This document shows, one piece after another, positions 22,168 to 32,047 of a DNA stretch of 64,000 bases (positions are counted from its first letter, which is position 1; each line of letters starts with the position of its first letter). Under the pieces are notes generated by a model. The model did not search any database. It saw nothing but the letters and a program-made list of their open reading frames with translations, and was not told the origin of the DNA. The position numbers were made by a program, and so were the translations under genes. Source of the stretch: Enhygromyxa salina (GTDB lineage Bacteria; Myxococcota_A; Polyangia; Nannocystales; Nannocystaceae); contig NZ_PVNK01000234.1 in the NCBI RefSeq assembly GCF_002994615.1, positions 1-64,000 of the forward strand, written 5' to 3'.

Positions 22168-23967
22168 ATGAACCGAACGAACTTCCGAACCCTTGGCCTC
22201 TTTGGCCTGACCCTGGCAACCACGATCTCGACCGGCTGCGGTGATCCTTGCCTCGACGACGGCCGCGGCAAGCCTGGTGCGGTCTGCGAGCAAGATGGTG
22301 CTGATGGCAACGAGACCGGCACGACCGACGGGACCGGGACCGGGACCGACGACGCCGACGACGCCGAGGCCGGGAGCGAGAGCGCTGAGACTTCGGGCGG
22401 CGACATCTGGTGCACCGACGACGACATGGACGGCTACGGCGATCCCGAAGAGTGCGAAGAGATCCCCGCTGGCGAGGACCCCCCGGCCGGCTCGGTGCCC
22501 GAGGCGATGGCGACCGACTGTGATGACGAGGACGCCAACACCTTCCCGGGCGCGGCCGAGCTCGACGATCCGGCCGACGCGTGCATGACCGACGCCGACG
22601 ACGACGGCTGGGGCGACGAAACGCCCAGCAACCCCAACGCGGTGCCCGGTTCCGACTGCAACGACGACAACGTCAACGCCTTCCCGGGCGCGGCCGAGAA
22701 CGAAGACCCGCCCGACGCGTGCATGGAGGACGACGACATGGACGGCTGGGGCGACTCGGAGCCCAGCGGCAGCGGCTCGACGATCCCCGGCCTCGACTGC
22801 GACGACGCCGTGTTTAACATGGAGGCCTGCGTTCTCTGGTGCGAGGACCTCGACATGGACGGCTACGGCAACCCCGAGGTCTGCGTGGTCCTGCCCGCCG
22901 AGGAGGCGCCTGAGGGCTACGTCGAGGACAACACCGACTGCCTCGACACCGACGCCAACGCGTTCCCGGGCGCGGCCGAGAACGACGATCCCGACGCGTG
23001 CATGCTCGACGCCGACCACGACGGCTGGGGCGACACCGACCCGCCCGAGGGCGTCGCGCCGGGCCGCGACTGCGACGACGCCGACGAGGGTCGGGTCGTC
23101 TGCGTCGACGCTAGCCCGGGCTGCGTCGACACCTCGCAGGGCCTCGAGGCCCCGCTGATGTCGGTTGCGACGGGTGGCGACGGCAACTACGTGTTCGCGT
23201 GGACGCCGGTCGAGACCCTCGACGATCCGAGCCTCCAAAACCCGACCGCGACCCCGGACGAGATCACGACCTACACGGTCACCGCGACCGACGGCGCGAT
23301 GAACATGGACTCGGACGAGATCACCGTCCACCTGACCGACAAGGCGTGGGTGCTCGGGGGTCAAGACGCCGAGTGTGAGGCCGTCGGCTTCCTCGGCGCC
23401 CCCGCGGATCACAGCGTCTCAGTTGACGGGGAGCAGGTCTGCACGACCTCGAACTCCGACCCGACGGCGTACATCTGCCCGATCGTCCACCAGGAGACCC
23501 GGATCACCGGGACCATGGTCGTGACCGACGACGACAACGACGACGACATCGTCGGCTTCGTCTGGGGCTGGCAGGACACGAACCAGTTCTACATGTTGCA
23601 GTGGAAGAAGACCTACCAGAACTGGTTCGGCTGCGAAGGCCTGGCGGGCATGACGGTTCGCAAGTTCGACGCCGTGGGCGCGTTCGAAAACGCCGACTTC
23701 GCCTGCGAGACCGACACGGCCAACCAGACGGTGCTGCTGAGCCCCGACGACATCTACGACGCCGGCTGGGTCGAGGGCACCGAGTACGGTGTCGAGATCC
23801 TCTACGACCTGACCCAGACCGAGATCACGATCACGGACCTGTCCGACAACTCCGAGGTCACGAGCTTCGTGGTCCTGGATGATAGCTATCCCAGCGGAAA
23901 GTTTGGGACCTACGACTTCTCGCAGAAGAACGCGTGCAACGGACCCTGGCAGTCGAGCTGCCTCTAA
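22168..23967 (+). CDS. MopE-repeat lipoprotein with thrombospondin C-terminal-like domain
   Basis: This is a 599-residue predicted lipoprotein with a signal peptide ending TISTGC (Cys 24). Residues about 75-330 contain five MopE-type metal-binding units, each with DxDxDGYG/DDGWGD followed by DCDDxDANxFPGAxE. About 350-440 is a small beta-sandwich-like region (TTYTVTATDGAMN). The C-terminal 200 residues match the thrombospondin C-terminal domain pattern: DDIVGFVWGWQDTNQFYML, KKTYQNWFGC, then a closing GKFGTYDFSQKNACNGPW. In animals this lectin-like domain packs on calcium repeats, and here the Asp-rich units may play the same part. The start at 22168 fits the signal peptide and a GGCGGAG ribosome site. 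The OmpA/TSP3 gene follows 35 bp downstream, suggesting an operon. Confidence 0.8.
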   Translation: MNRTNFRTLGLFGLTLATTISTGCGDPCLDDGRGKPGAVCEQDGADGNETGTTDGTGTGTDDADDAEAGSESAETSGGDIWCTDDDMDGYGDPEECEEIPAGEDPPAGSVPEAMATDCDDEDANTFPGAAELDDPADACMTDADDDGWGDETPSNPNAVPGSDCNDDNVNAFPGAAENEDPPDACMEDDDMDGWGDSEPSGSGSTIPGLDCDDAVFNMEACVLWCEDLDMDGYGNPEVCVVLPAEEAPEGYVEDNTDCLDTDANAFPGAAENDDPDACMLDADHDGWGDTDPPEGVAPGRDCDDADEGRVVCVDASPGCVDTSQGLEAPLMSVATGGDGNYVFAWTPVETLDDPSLQNPTATPDEITTYTVTATDGAMNMDSDEITVHLTDKAWVLGGQDAECEAVGFLGAPADHSVSVDGEQVCTTSNSDPTAYICPIVHQETRITGTMVVTDDDNDDDIVGFVWGWQDTNQFYMLQWKKTYQNWFGCEGLAGMTVRKFDAVGAFENADFACETDTANQTVLLSPDDIYDAGWVEGTEYGVEILYDLTQTEITITDLSDNSEVTSFVVLDDSYPSGKFGTYDFSQKNACNGPWQSSCL

Positions 23968-24002
23968 CGCGTGACGACGACGACCACTCTCGAGTGACAA
24001 CA

Positions 24003-25499
<1,497 letters not shown>

Positions 25500-25544
25500 C
25501 CCCCAAACCCGAGAAACGTTCGGCCCCTGAAGCCGGACTCCCAA

Positions 25545-25571
25545 GCCCTCGCTGACCCAGCGAGGGCTTTT
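25545..25571 (+). terminator. Rho-independent terminator after the OmpA gene
   Basis: GCCCTCGCT (25545-25553) pairs perfectly with AGCGAGGGC (25559-25567) across a five-base loop and is followed by TTTTGATTTT. It is the clearest intrinsic terminator in the window and closes the MopE-OmpA pair. Confidence 0.9.
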
Positions 25572-25798
25572 GATTTTGGGAGCCCTCGGAAGCGGCGGGC
25601 AACCAGGCATGCCGTCCGTGAGGCGGCCGTACGGCCAAGGCTCGCAGCCCCCGCGGGCGCGGTGGAGATCGGGAGCGATGCTGAACCGTCGCCGTCGGTC
25701 GCTGACGATTGCGACGGTCCCCGACAGTCGCTCACGAAGCGGCGCGCCGACCAAACAAGCGACTTTACGATGGCACTCATCTTGCTGAAGGGCTCGGC

Positions 25799-26779
25799 AT
25801 GCGTTCAACCAAGCTTGCTTTCACCATCGCCACCCTCATCACGGGAGTCTTCATGCCCAAGCCAGCGCTCGCCGAGACTGGGGACGGTCCGAATCATCTC
25901 AGTCTCAGCTGTATGAACGGGCCCGGAAGTTCGACGGAGCGCGCATCGCAAGATCCCTTTCATGTCACGCTCTGGGCGGGGGACTACCTCTATCAATCGG
26001 CGAGCATGACTCTCGAGGCACACGACTGCGTCGACGACGATGACTCCAGCTCCCTTGGCTGGTCCTTCGACAGCTGGGGGGACGAGGCCTGGATCACCGA
26101 CGTGATCATCCAGACCTACTCCGACGACGCGCTGTTCCTCGACTGGCTCAAGCTGAGCTACGTCTGTTCCGGCTCGTTTTGCACGGGCAACACCATCTCC
26201 AAGTATGGGGTCACCGGCGGCGATGGCTGGTGCCTCTCGACCGACGCCAATGACGCCAGCGGTTGGTCGAGCTACCTCGATCCGAACGCCGGTTGCCAAG
26301 AGGCGTTCCGGTTCGATGTCGACAACGAAAACGCCTATATCACGTCGCCGCTCGAGTGGGTCTACACCGTCAAGCTCGACTGTGGGCGGAGCACGATCGA
26401 GAACGAGGGGACCTCCAACGACGTCACCGTGTCGCTGTACGACGGCTCGACGAAGCTCGGCGAGCGGGTCGTCGACTATGCCAGGTGGTGCGAGTACGGC
26501 ACGTCCTGGGAGTTCTCGAGCGAGAAGCAGCCCGACCGGGTCTACGTCGAGACCAACGGAAGCGACGCCATGTTCATCGACTACGTCACGCTGTGGGAGT
26601 ACAGCGAGGCCGACCACTACGACAAGATCAAGACCTGGGGACAGGACGGGGGGAACGGCTGGTGCCTGTCGACCGACCCCAGCGACTCGAGCGGGGGCTG
26701 GGACCCCTACGTGTCCGGGAATTGCGGATACAAGCTCAGGTTTGACACCAGCAACACCGGCGCCGTGGTCTACGAGTAG
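25799..26779 (+). CDS. Secreted protein with an internal duplication
   Basis: This is a 326-residue exported protein with a signal peptide ending PALA|ETGDG. Two related halves end in matching segments: VTGGDGWCLSTDANDASGW near residue 140 and GQDGGNGWCLSTDPSDSSGGW near 285. Each is followed by a Cys-containing phenylalanine strand (AFRFDVDN, KLRFDTSN). The sheet-rich middle (DCGRSTIENEGTSNDVTVSL, then DAMFIDYVTLWEY) resembles a PLAT/LH2 or PPC-type beta-sandwich, but I cannot assign it. It is probably surface-exposed or released. The ATG at 25799 begins the signal peptide; 30 upstream in-frame codons are not convincing. A terminator isolates it from the OmpA gene. Confidence 0.7.
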   Translation: MRSTKLAFTIATLITGVFMPKPALAETGDGPNHLSLSCMNGPGSSTERASQDPFHVTLWAGDYLYQSASMTLEAHDCVDDDDSSSLGWSFDSWGDEAWITDVIIQTYSDDALFLDWLKLSYVCSGSFCTGNTISKYGVTGGDGWCLSTDANDASGWSSYLDPNAGCQEAFRFDVDNENAYITSPLEWVYTVKLDCGRSTIENEGTSNDVTVSLYDGSTKLGERVVDYARWCEYGTSWEFSSEKQPDRVYVETNGSDAMFIDYVTLWEYSEADHYDKIKTWGQDGGNGWCLSTDPSDSSGGWDPYVSGNCGYKLRFDTSNTGAVVYE

Positions 26780-26838
26780 TTCGCGCTCCCCGGCAGCTTC
26801 CAGTCGAGGACGCGGACTGCGACCCCGACTCGATCTGC

Positions 26839-27303
26839 GTGTTCGAGCACGCCTCGGTGCGTCACGCTCGACTCGCCTTGGTCACGACTCGATCCGAGCC
26901 GCGCCGGTGGCCAGCATCCCGCTGGCGCCCGGCTACGGCGGTCGCGGTTGGCTTGTTCGAGCAGGAGGTCGACCTTCAAGAGGTCTACCGCCTCGGCCGC
27001 AACTACCGGCTGTTTCGCTTCTTGCCCGAGTTTCGCACCAAGGAGGAGAACCACATCGGCGAGCTGATCCACGGGCCCGAGGGCGAGGTGGCCTACCTCA
27101 AGACCTTCCGCCTGTCCGAGGCGCAGATCCGCCGGGGCTACCTGCTGAGCACCCTCGCGCGTCACGACTGGGATCTCGACGCCAGCGCCGAGGCCCTCAA
27201 CACCTACCGCGGCAACCTCATCCACCGCATCTGCGACGCCGGCCTCGGGATGCTGCTGCGCGCCCACCTGCGTAACCATGGGGACCGGCGGTTTTTCAGG
27301 TGA
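26839..27303 (+). CDS. Partial or orphan protein with Fis-like helix-turn-helix ending
   Basis: This is a frame of 154 codons from a GTG. The first 35 residues are Arg/Ala-rich and probably not genuine. From about residue 36 (GLFEQEVDLQEVYRLGRNYRLF) the text is protein-like. The C-terminal 50 residues (RRGYLLSTLARHDWDLDASAEAL, then NLIHRICDAGLGMLL) resemble the Fis-type DNA-binding helix-turn-helix at the end of bacterial enhancer-binding proteins. No AAA+ or FHA domain precedes it, so it is either a small regulator or the 3' remnant of one. An in-frame ORF continues 36 bp beyond the stop codon. Confidence 0.45.
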   Translation: MFEHASVRHARLALVTTRSEPRRWPASRWRPATAVAVGLFEQEVDLQEVYRLGRNYRLFRFLPEFRTKEENHIGELIHGPEGEVAYLKTFRLSEAQIRRGYLLSTLARHDWDLDASAEALNTYRGNLIHRICDAGLGMLLRAHLRNHGDRRFFR

Positions 27304-27339
27304 GCCACGCGAGGGCTCGCTCGGGGCTCAGGTCCGGGC

Positions 27340-27507
27340 ATGGAGGTCGTCGGAGACGGTGCCTCGATCGCCGGCGCCCTGCGGGCGGTCGCGCGACGCA
27401 AGCGTCGGTGGTCGAGCGTATCCGTGCGCGAAGGCTGGCCGCACGTCGAGCGCGTCGCGGTCGAACGCGAGGAGCTCTCCGCCCTACGGCGCGTGAGACC
27501 GGGCTGA
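27340..27507 (+). CDS. Short ORF of unknown status, 55 aa
   Basis: A 55-codon frame with GC3-rich codon use begins MEVVGDGASIAGALRAVARR and includes REGWPHVERVAVEREELSAL. It is in the same frame as the upstream Fis-like ORF, separated only by that ORF's stop codon and 36 bp. It may be a decayed continuation of it. It stops just before the 41-bp tandem repeat array. No family is recognised. Confidence 0.25.
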   Translation: MEVVGDGASIAGALRAVARRKRRWSSVSVREGWPHVERVAVEREELSALRRVRPG

Positions 27508-27514
27508 GCGATCT

Positions 27515-27904
27515 GAGCTCGGACCCGCGCGGTTGACGGCAAAACTCAAAAATCTCAGCCTGGGCTGCGCGGTCGGCGGCGAATCTCAGCGGTCTGAGTC
27601 GGGACTGCGCAGCTGGCGGCGGATCTGAGAGATCTGAGCCTGGACCTGCGCGGTTGACGGCGAATCTCAAAAATCTCAGCCTGACCCCGCGCGGGTGAGC
27701 GAAAATCTGAGCGCGAAGAAGCTGAACCCGCGTAGGTGAGCGAAAATCTGAGCGCGAAGAGGCTGAACCCGCGCGGGTGAGCGAAAATCTGAGCGGGAAG
27801 AAGCTGAACCCGCGCGGGTGAGCGAAAATCTGAGCGCGATGAGGCCGAACCCGCGCGGGTGAGCGAAAATCTGAGCGCGATGAGGCCGAACCCGCGCGGG
27901 TGAC
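27515..27904. repeat. Tandem array of 40-41 bp units
   Basis: Units start with CCCGCGCGGGTGAGCGAAAA and recur every 41 bp at 27686, 27727, 27768, 27809, 27850 and 27891. Four more diverged units of 40-41 bp precede them, with the GCGCGG...GGCGGC core ending at 27540, 27580, 27620 and 27661. Each unit contains a GC palindrome (CCGCGCGG). Later units are nearly identical while the left ones have drifted, suggesting growth at one end. There are no unique spacers, so it is not CRISPR. Confidence 0.85.
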
Positions 27905-27918
27905 TGGAAATTAAACAA

Positions 27919-27960
27919 GTCTTCAGTCGGGCGCTCGAAAGTACGCACACGACTGAAGAC
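27919..27960. repeat. Hairpin at the centre of the mirrored array
   Basis: GTCTTCAGTCG (27919-27929) pairs perfectly over 11 bp with CGACTGAAGAC (27950-27960) around a 20-base loop. It separates the direct units on the left from inverted units on the right. Confidence 0.7.
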
Positions 27961-27988
27961 AGTCTTGGTTCCAAGTCAGCGACGCGGG

Positions 27989-28078
27989 GTCGGCCTCATC
28001 GGTGTCAGATTTTGGCTCACCCGCGCGGGGCCGGGCTCAGAGCGCTCAGCTTCTTCGCTCACCCGCGCGGGTTGGGGC
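27989..28078. repeat. Inverted copies of the 41-bp unit
   Basis: About two copies of the 41-bp unit lie here in reverse orientation (CCTCATC..., CAGATTTTGGCTCACCCGCG, then GCTTCTTCGCTCACCCGCG). They end exactly at the stop codon of the minus-strand gene at 28079, so the block could act as that gene's 3' end. Confidence 0.65.
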
Positions 28079-28993
28079 TCACTCCGCGTCCGCGGGCACG
28101 ACCACCTCGGGCTCGGGCTGGGCATCGGCTTGGGCCTGGGCCTCGGCCTCGAGATCGGCCTGGGCGTCGAGCTCGAGCTCGTCCTCGTCCTCGCTCGACC
28201 CCGCACTCGCGGCCCGCGCTCGAGCGCGCTCCCGGAAGCTGATGATCGGTCGGAGCGCGTCCTGGACCCGCTCGAGCGACTCGGGCTCATCGCGGTCGAG
28301 GGTGCTGATCACGGCGATCACATACATCTGGATCTTCATCCGCAGGCCGGCCATGAGCTCGCGGAGGTTGACGAGCAGGCCCTGCTCGCGCGCCGAGCGG
28401 GCGGTCACCATGGCCTCGTAGCGCTCCTGGCAGTCGTAGAGGGCCTCGAGCAGCCCCGCGCCCGCGAGCTTGTCGAGCTCGTCGCCGAGCTCATCTTCGC
28501 TGATGACCTGCAGCAGCGTGGCCATGGCGGTGGCCTGGTCCTCGAACTTGTTGCGGGTGAAGGACAGGCCCTCGGCCCCGAAGACCTTGGCCACGAGCTC
28601 GAGCGAGCGCTTGGCCTGCCTCGCCCGCTCGGCATAGTCGACGGTGCTGGCCTCGTCGTTGAGCAGGGGCGCGATCCCGGGCCGGGTATAGGCCGACCAC
28701 GCCCTGAGTCTCGCATCAAAGCTGATCCAGAGCCCGTCGACGAACTGGTCAAAGGCGACCTCCTCGGCGAGCAGCCGCTGCGAGGCCCCACGATGGCGGC
28801 CAGCGAGGGCCCGCTCGAAGGCCTCGAGCTCGGTCCCGACCAGCAACAGCTCGCGCTTGACCTGGGCCTTGGGCTCGGGCGGCGCGACCGTGATCAGGGC
28901 CCGGGCCAGCGAGGCGAGGCCGAGCGCGGTCAGGCGCGTGATGGTTTGATATTGCCCGGGGTCGAACTCTTCGAAGGTCGTTGCTTCACTCAT
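28079..28993 (-). CDS. Hypothetical helical protein, 304 aa
   Basis: The family is not recognised. The protein is long, alpha-helical and soluble. It has an acidic N-terminus (MSEATTFEEFDPGQYQ), many Leu/Ala heptads, and an acidic Glu/Asp/Ala/Gln tail with QADAQPEPEVVVPADAE. Short phrases include FERALAGRHRGASQRL and LVAKVFGAEGLSFTRNKFED. There is no signal peptide or membrane segment. It has a normal start at 28993 with no obvious operon partner, and its 3' end abuts inverted repeat units. Confidence 0.65.
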   Translation of the reverse strand: MSEATTFEEFDPGQYQTITRLTALGLASLARALITVAPPEPKAQVKRELLLVGTELEAFERALAGRHRGASQRLLAEEVAFDQFVDGLWISFDARLRAWSAYTRPGIAPLLNDEASTVDYAERARQAKRSLELVAKVFGAEGLSFTRNKFEDQATAMATLLQVISEDELGDELDKLAGAGLLEALYDCQERYEAMVTARSAREQGLLVNLRELMAGLRMKIQMYVIAVISTLDRDEPESLERVQDALRPIISFRERARARAASAGSSEDEDELELDAQADLEAEAQAQADAQPEPEVVVPADAE

Positions 28994-29038
28994 GGTGGGC
29001 GAACGCTAGCGTGGTTTTTGAGTGGAGCCAGGGTGGCC

Positions 29039-29076
29039 CAAAATGGGACTGTGACGAGTTTCAAAATGGGACACCT
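29039..29076. mobile_element. Insertion-sequence end remnant
   Basis: Two direct copies of AAAATGGGAC (29041-29050 and 29064-29073) are separated by TGTGACGAGTTTC. Multiple terminal copies of a (C)AAAATGGGAC motif are characteristic of IS21/IS481-type ends, which carry TGTCCCATTTT on the other strand. No intact transposase lies beside it, so this is a solo end. Confidence 0.5.
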
Positions 29077-29137
29077 TGGCTGCGGGCCGCGTCACGAGAA
29101 GGGGACCAGGCGAATGGTCAGGGTCTCGGACTGCGAT

Positions 29138-29278
29138 CTACGCGGGATCGAGCAGGCGCCCGCGGAACACGAGTCGCATGGGGTCCTCGCAACGTGGGCA
29201 GGTCATGATGTCGACGCCGAACATGGGGGACTCGATCGTGGCGGCGCGCCCGTCGACGACGCCCCTGCCACGCAATGA
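29138..29278 (-). pseudogene. Transposase C-terminal fragment
   Basis: The minus-strand frame from 29278 to a stop codon at 29138 reads PMFGVDIMTCPRCEDPMRLV near its end. The phrase V.GVDI..CPRC...MRL is typical of the C-terminal zinc-binding tail of IS91-like (Y2 type) transposases, usually written VFAIDVL.CPRCGGRMRL. No start codon or catalytic domain is present, and the frame is cut off by the kinase gene's end. It is therefore a relic. Confidence 0.4.
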
Positions 29279-29285
29279 GCGCGAG

Positions 29286-29804
29286 TCAGCTGTCGATCAC
29301 GCCCCACGCGTCACGCTCCAGGTCGGTGACGGGTTGCCATGCGTCAGAGGCCAGCTCGAACATCGCAGGCGGGATCTGCTGCATCCCCTCGCCCCCCTCG
29401 GCGGTGCGCCTCGCCACCCGCTCACGCCGGAGCTCCCGTGGGGCGTCGACCAGCCGAACGGTCAGCTCGAGGTCGGCGCCGCGGACCGCTTCATAGGCCG
29501 CGCGACGCTCGGCGACCCCTACCAGACCGAGCTCGAGGATGACGTCGGTGCCGGTCAGGGCCATCGCAATCGAGGTCTCCAACATCACCGCGCGGCAACG
29601 ATCGCGGCGCTCGAGGTACCACGCGATGACGCCGTCGCTCGGGCGTGCGTCCGCCCCGTAGAGCCGGACCATCCAGCGGTCAAGATTCAGAAATACCGCG
29701 GCCTTGCACGCCGCGAGCTCGCGGCCCAGCGTGCTCTTGCCCGCCCCCACCGGACCGATTAGCAAGGTCACCGTCCCTGCGCTGGTCTCCTCGGTGCGAC
29801 GCAT
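29286..29804 (-). CDS. Small P-loop ATP-binding protein (kinase-like)
   Basis: This 172-residue protein has Walker A GPVGAGKST at residues 16-24, an LDRWMVRLYG segment, and a C-terminal basic helix (RELRRERVARRTAEGGEG) that could form the lid. This pattern fits the AAA_33/zeta-toxin-like small-molecule kinase group, which phosphorylates antibiotics, nucleosides or sugars. The substrate is unknown. Start codons at 29804 or 29876 are both possible; the shorter one places the P-loop at a usual distance from the N-terminus. Antibiotic self-resistance is conceivable because it borders the PKS/NRPS locus, but this is speculation. Confidence 0.65.
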   Translation of the reverse strand: MRRTEETSAGTVTLLIGPVGAGKSTLGRELAACKAAVFLNLDRWMVRLYGADARPSDGVIAWYLERRDRCRAVMLETSIAMALTGTDVILELGLVGVAERRAAYEAVRGADLELTVRLVDAPRELRRERVARRTAEGGEGMQQIPPAMFELASDAWQPVTDLERDAWGVIDS

Positions 29805-29969
29805 CCCCAGGCGTCTACCACAGGCGCTCGGTTTTTGTCTCATCGAATGTATGCGGCTGCGTAGATCGTGTTCCATTCATCTGGCTCGAATATGCAGTGA
29901 TCCCGACCCCGATTGGGAGGACGAAATACGGGCCCGTGCTCGGGCTGGCCTGCTCGTCGGTCCTCTGCG

Positions 29970-31097
29970 TCAGGTCGGGCGCACGTCGTCAGGCCAGGAG
30001 TATTCTCGCAGCGGCTCGCCGAGATCGAGGGCTCGCATCTCGCGCGACCAGATCTTGCGCAGCAAGGAGACCGCGGCGTCCGAGGCCCCGAGTCGATCGA
30101 GGGAACGATCGGGGATGACTCCCTGGGAGGTCAGGACCGCGCCATCCTCGATGAACAAGCGATCGCTACGAGGCTCGATATCCTCGAAGCGCATCCGTCC
30201 GCTGACGATCGAGTCGATGATCTCGTGGGCAGGCGTCTGCGGTTTGGCCGGGCCGTTGCTTTTGAGGCGATCACGCATTGCTCCGAGGAGGCGCTGTGCC
30301 TCGTCTTCGACGGCGGTGACCACGAAGAAGATCCGGTGATGAAAGTCATCGACGGGGACCTGCCACAGGAGCCCGTCGCAGCCCCGCAGGCGCGAGGCGC
30401 TGGTCCTGAAGTAGACGCAGTTCGGAGCGATGTAGAGCAGCGCGCGCTTGTCCCCATTGCTGAAGGTGCTGTTGTGCTCGATGCCGTAGGAGGTCTCGTG
30501 CGCCGTCAGCAGCGGCATCTCGTCGGCGTACTCCGAGTCCTGGTAGATCGAGTCGCGGTGGACATGGCGCTGGTGCGCGTCGTCGATGACGTTCTCGAGA
30601 TCGTGAAAATAGTTGAACCTGCGAAAGTCCGAGACGGCGAAGCGCGGGAGGTCGCCCTCGAGCCTGCGCCAGCGCGGCATCGGTGGCGGCTCGCCCTCGC
30701 CGAGATACATCCACACGAGGCCGAGGTAGTCCTCGCAGGGGTAGGTATCAATGCGGACTTTGTGTGCGAAGCTCTTTCGCTCGATCGGTTGGTCGACGCA
30801 CTCGCCCGAGGGCGCGAACTTCCACCCGTGGTAGCGACAGCGCAGGCAGTCATCCTCGACGGTCCCGAGCGACAGGCCAGCCCCACGGTGGGGACAGCGC
30901 TCGGCTGTGATCCGCGGCACACCGGTCTCGCTACGGTAGATCGCGAAGTTCTCGCCCATGACCCGCAAGGGCTTGGCTCGCCCTGACTCGAGCTCACGTG
31001 ACAGGTAGACCGGGTGCCAGTACCGCCGCATCAAGCGACCTGCCAGCGTGTCTCGGTCGGTGTATTCGAATTGACTGTATTGTGGAGCCTTGACCAT
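29970..31097 (-). CDS. Rieske non-heme iron oxygenase (alpha-subunit type)
   Basis: This is a 375-residue oxygenase. The Rieske 2Fe-2S ligands are CPHRGAGLSLG and CRYHGWKF (C-x-H then C-x2-H). The catalytic-domain iron site is visible as NVIDDAHQRHVH, fitting the His-His-carboxylate triad. Such enzymes hydroxylate, demethylate or cyclise substrates using O2 and electrons from a separate reductase; no reductase is in the window. The start at 31097 gives the usual N-terminus just before the Rieske fold, while upstream frame is not conserved-looking. It diverges from the thioesterase gene across 187 bp and is probably a late tailoring enzyme of the cluster. Its substrate is unknown. Confidence 0.88.
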   Translation of the reverse strand: MVKAPQYSQFEYTDRDTLAGRLMRRYWHPVYLSRELESGRAKPLRVMGENFAIYRSETGVPRITAERCPHRGAGLSLGTVEDDCLRCRYHGWKFAPSGECVDQPIERKSFAHKVRIDTYPCEDYLGLVWMYLGEGEPPPMPRWRRLEGDLPRFAVSDFRRFNYFHDLENVIDDAHQRHVHRDSIYQDSEYADEMPLLTAHETSYGIEHNSTFSNGDKRALLYIAPNCVYFRTSASRLRGCDGLLWQVPVDDFHHRIFFVVTAVEDEAQRLLGAMRDRLKSNGPAKPQTPAHEIIDSIVSGRMRFEDIEPRSDRLFIEDGAVLTSQGVIPDRSLDRLGASDAAVSLLRKIWSREMRALDLGEPLREYSWPDDVRPT

Positions 31098-31117
31098 CGA
31101 GCCACGTCCGCGGGCTC

Positions 31118-31143
31118 GACACACTACTTCGTCCGCGTGTGTC
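31118..31143. promoter_or_regulatory. Inverted repeat in the divergent promoter region
   Basis: GACACAC (31118-31124) pairs with GTGTGTC (31137-31143) around 12 bases, about 20 bp upstream of the Rieske gene and about 140 bp upstream of the thioesterase. It could be a regulator-binding site. No regulator gene is adjacent. Confidence 0.25.
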
Positions 31144-31284
31144 ATCCAAGCGTGACGATACGGAGTGTTCCCGTGTTGAAACCAAGGTCGTCGTGTCGAT
31201 GTAGAACTCACGATGCGGAGCGATTCACAGACACTCGAGGCGTGGGCCTGGTCTTCCTGTAGACTGCGCGCCGCCAGGCGGTAC

Positions 31285-32040
31285 ATGACGCCGAACGGTC
31301 TCATGAACATCAAAGAAGCGAACCGCTGGCTGAAGCTGTTGCGGCCCTCGACCCGAGCGCGTCGTCGACTGCTCTGTTTCCCCTACGCGGGCGGAGGAGC
31401 GACGGTGTTTCAGCCCTGGACTGCGAGCCTGCCCCATGACGTCGAGCTGCGCGTGGTGCAGCTCCCGGGTCGCCAGGAGCGAGGGGCCGAGGCCCCCATG
31501 ACGCAGCTGCGAGAGATGGTCGAGCGCGTGCTCGAGGCCCTGCAGGCCATCCCCAGCCTACCGTCGACATTGTACGGCCATAGCCTGGGGGGTGTGCTGG
31601 CGTTCGAGGTCGCGCGCCGACTGGAGGCTCGGGGGCAGGCACCTCGGCTCGTCGTCGGTGCCTGCCGCCCGCCTCATCACGAGCCCCGACCCGCACAGAT
31701 CCGCCACCTGCCGAGCGGCGACTTCATCGCGGCGCTCGAGCGCCGCTATGGCACACCAAGCGAGCTTCGCTCGCCACAATTGCAAGAGATCGCGCTCCCG
31801 GTCTTGCGTGCCGACATCACCGCGGTCGAGACTCACCGCTTCGAGTCCCAACCAACCTTCGGAGGAGACTTGACCATCCTCGTCGGTCATCGGGACAAGT
31901 CGGCCTCGCCCGAACTCGCGGCTGGCTGGCGCGCCCTCACCAAGGGCGCGCTCCGGGTCCACCAGATCGACGGTGGCCACCTCTTCATTGACACTCACTC
32001 GGAGTGGGTACGACAGCACGTGTCCCAGCAACTGGGTTGA
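31285..32040 (+). CDS. Type II thioesterase
   Basis: This is a 251-residue alpha/beta hydrolase. It shows the GrsT-like opening LLCFPYAGGGATVFQPW, the nucleophile elbow GHSLGG, a helical lid (RHLPSGDFIAALERRYG) and a late His in GGHLFID. These stand-alone enzymes remove stalled or wrong acyl groups from carrier proteins in PKS/NRPS lines. It is the first gene of the plus-strand assembly-line run, 7 bp ahead of the first PKS. No thioesterase domain is found inside any of the megasynthases, so it might also contribute to release. The start is uncertain: an ATG at 31285 was used, with 31303 as an alternative. Confidence 0.9.
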   Translation: MTPNGLMNIKEANRWLKLLRPSTRARRRLLCFPYAGGGATVFQPWTASLPHDVELRVVQLPGRQERGAEAPMTQLREMVERVLEALQAIPSLPSTLYGHSLGGVLAFEVARRLEARGQAPRLVVGACRPPHHEPRPAQIRHLPSGDFIAALERRYGTPSELRSPQLQEIALPVLRADITAVETHRFESQPTFGGDLTILVGHRDKSASPELAAGWRALTKGALRVHQIDGGHLFIDTHSEWVRQHVSQQLG

Positions 32041-32047
32041 GCGCACC

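Noticed and set aside
27515..27904. Possible CRISPR array
   Set aside because: Units are contiguous with no unique spacers, the period is 40-41 bp of repeat only, and no cas genes are near.
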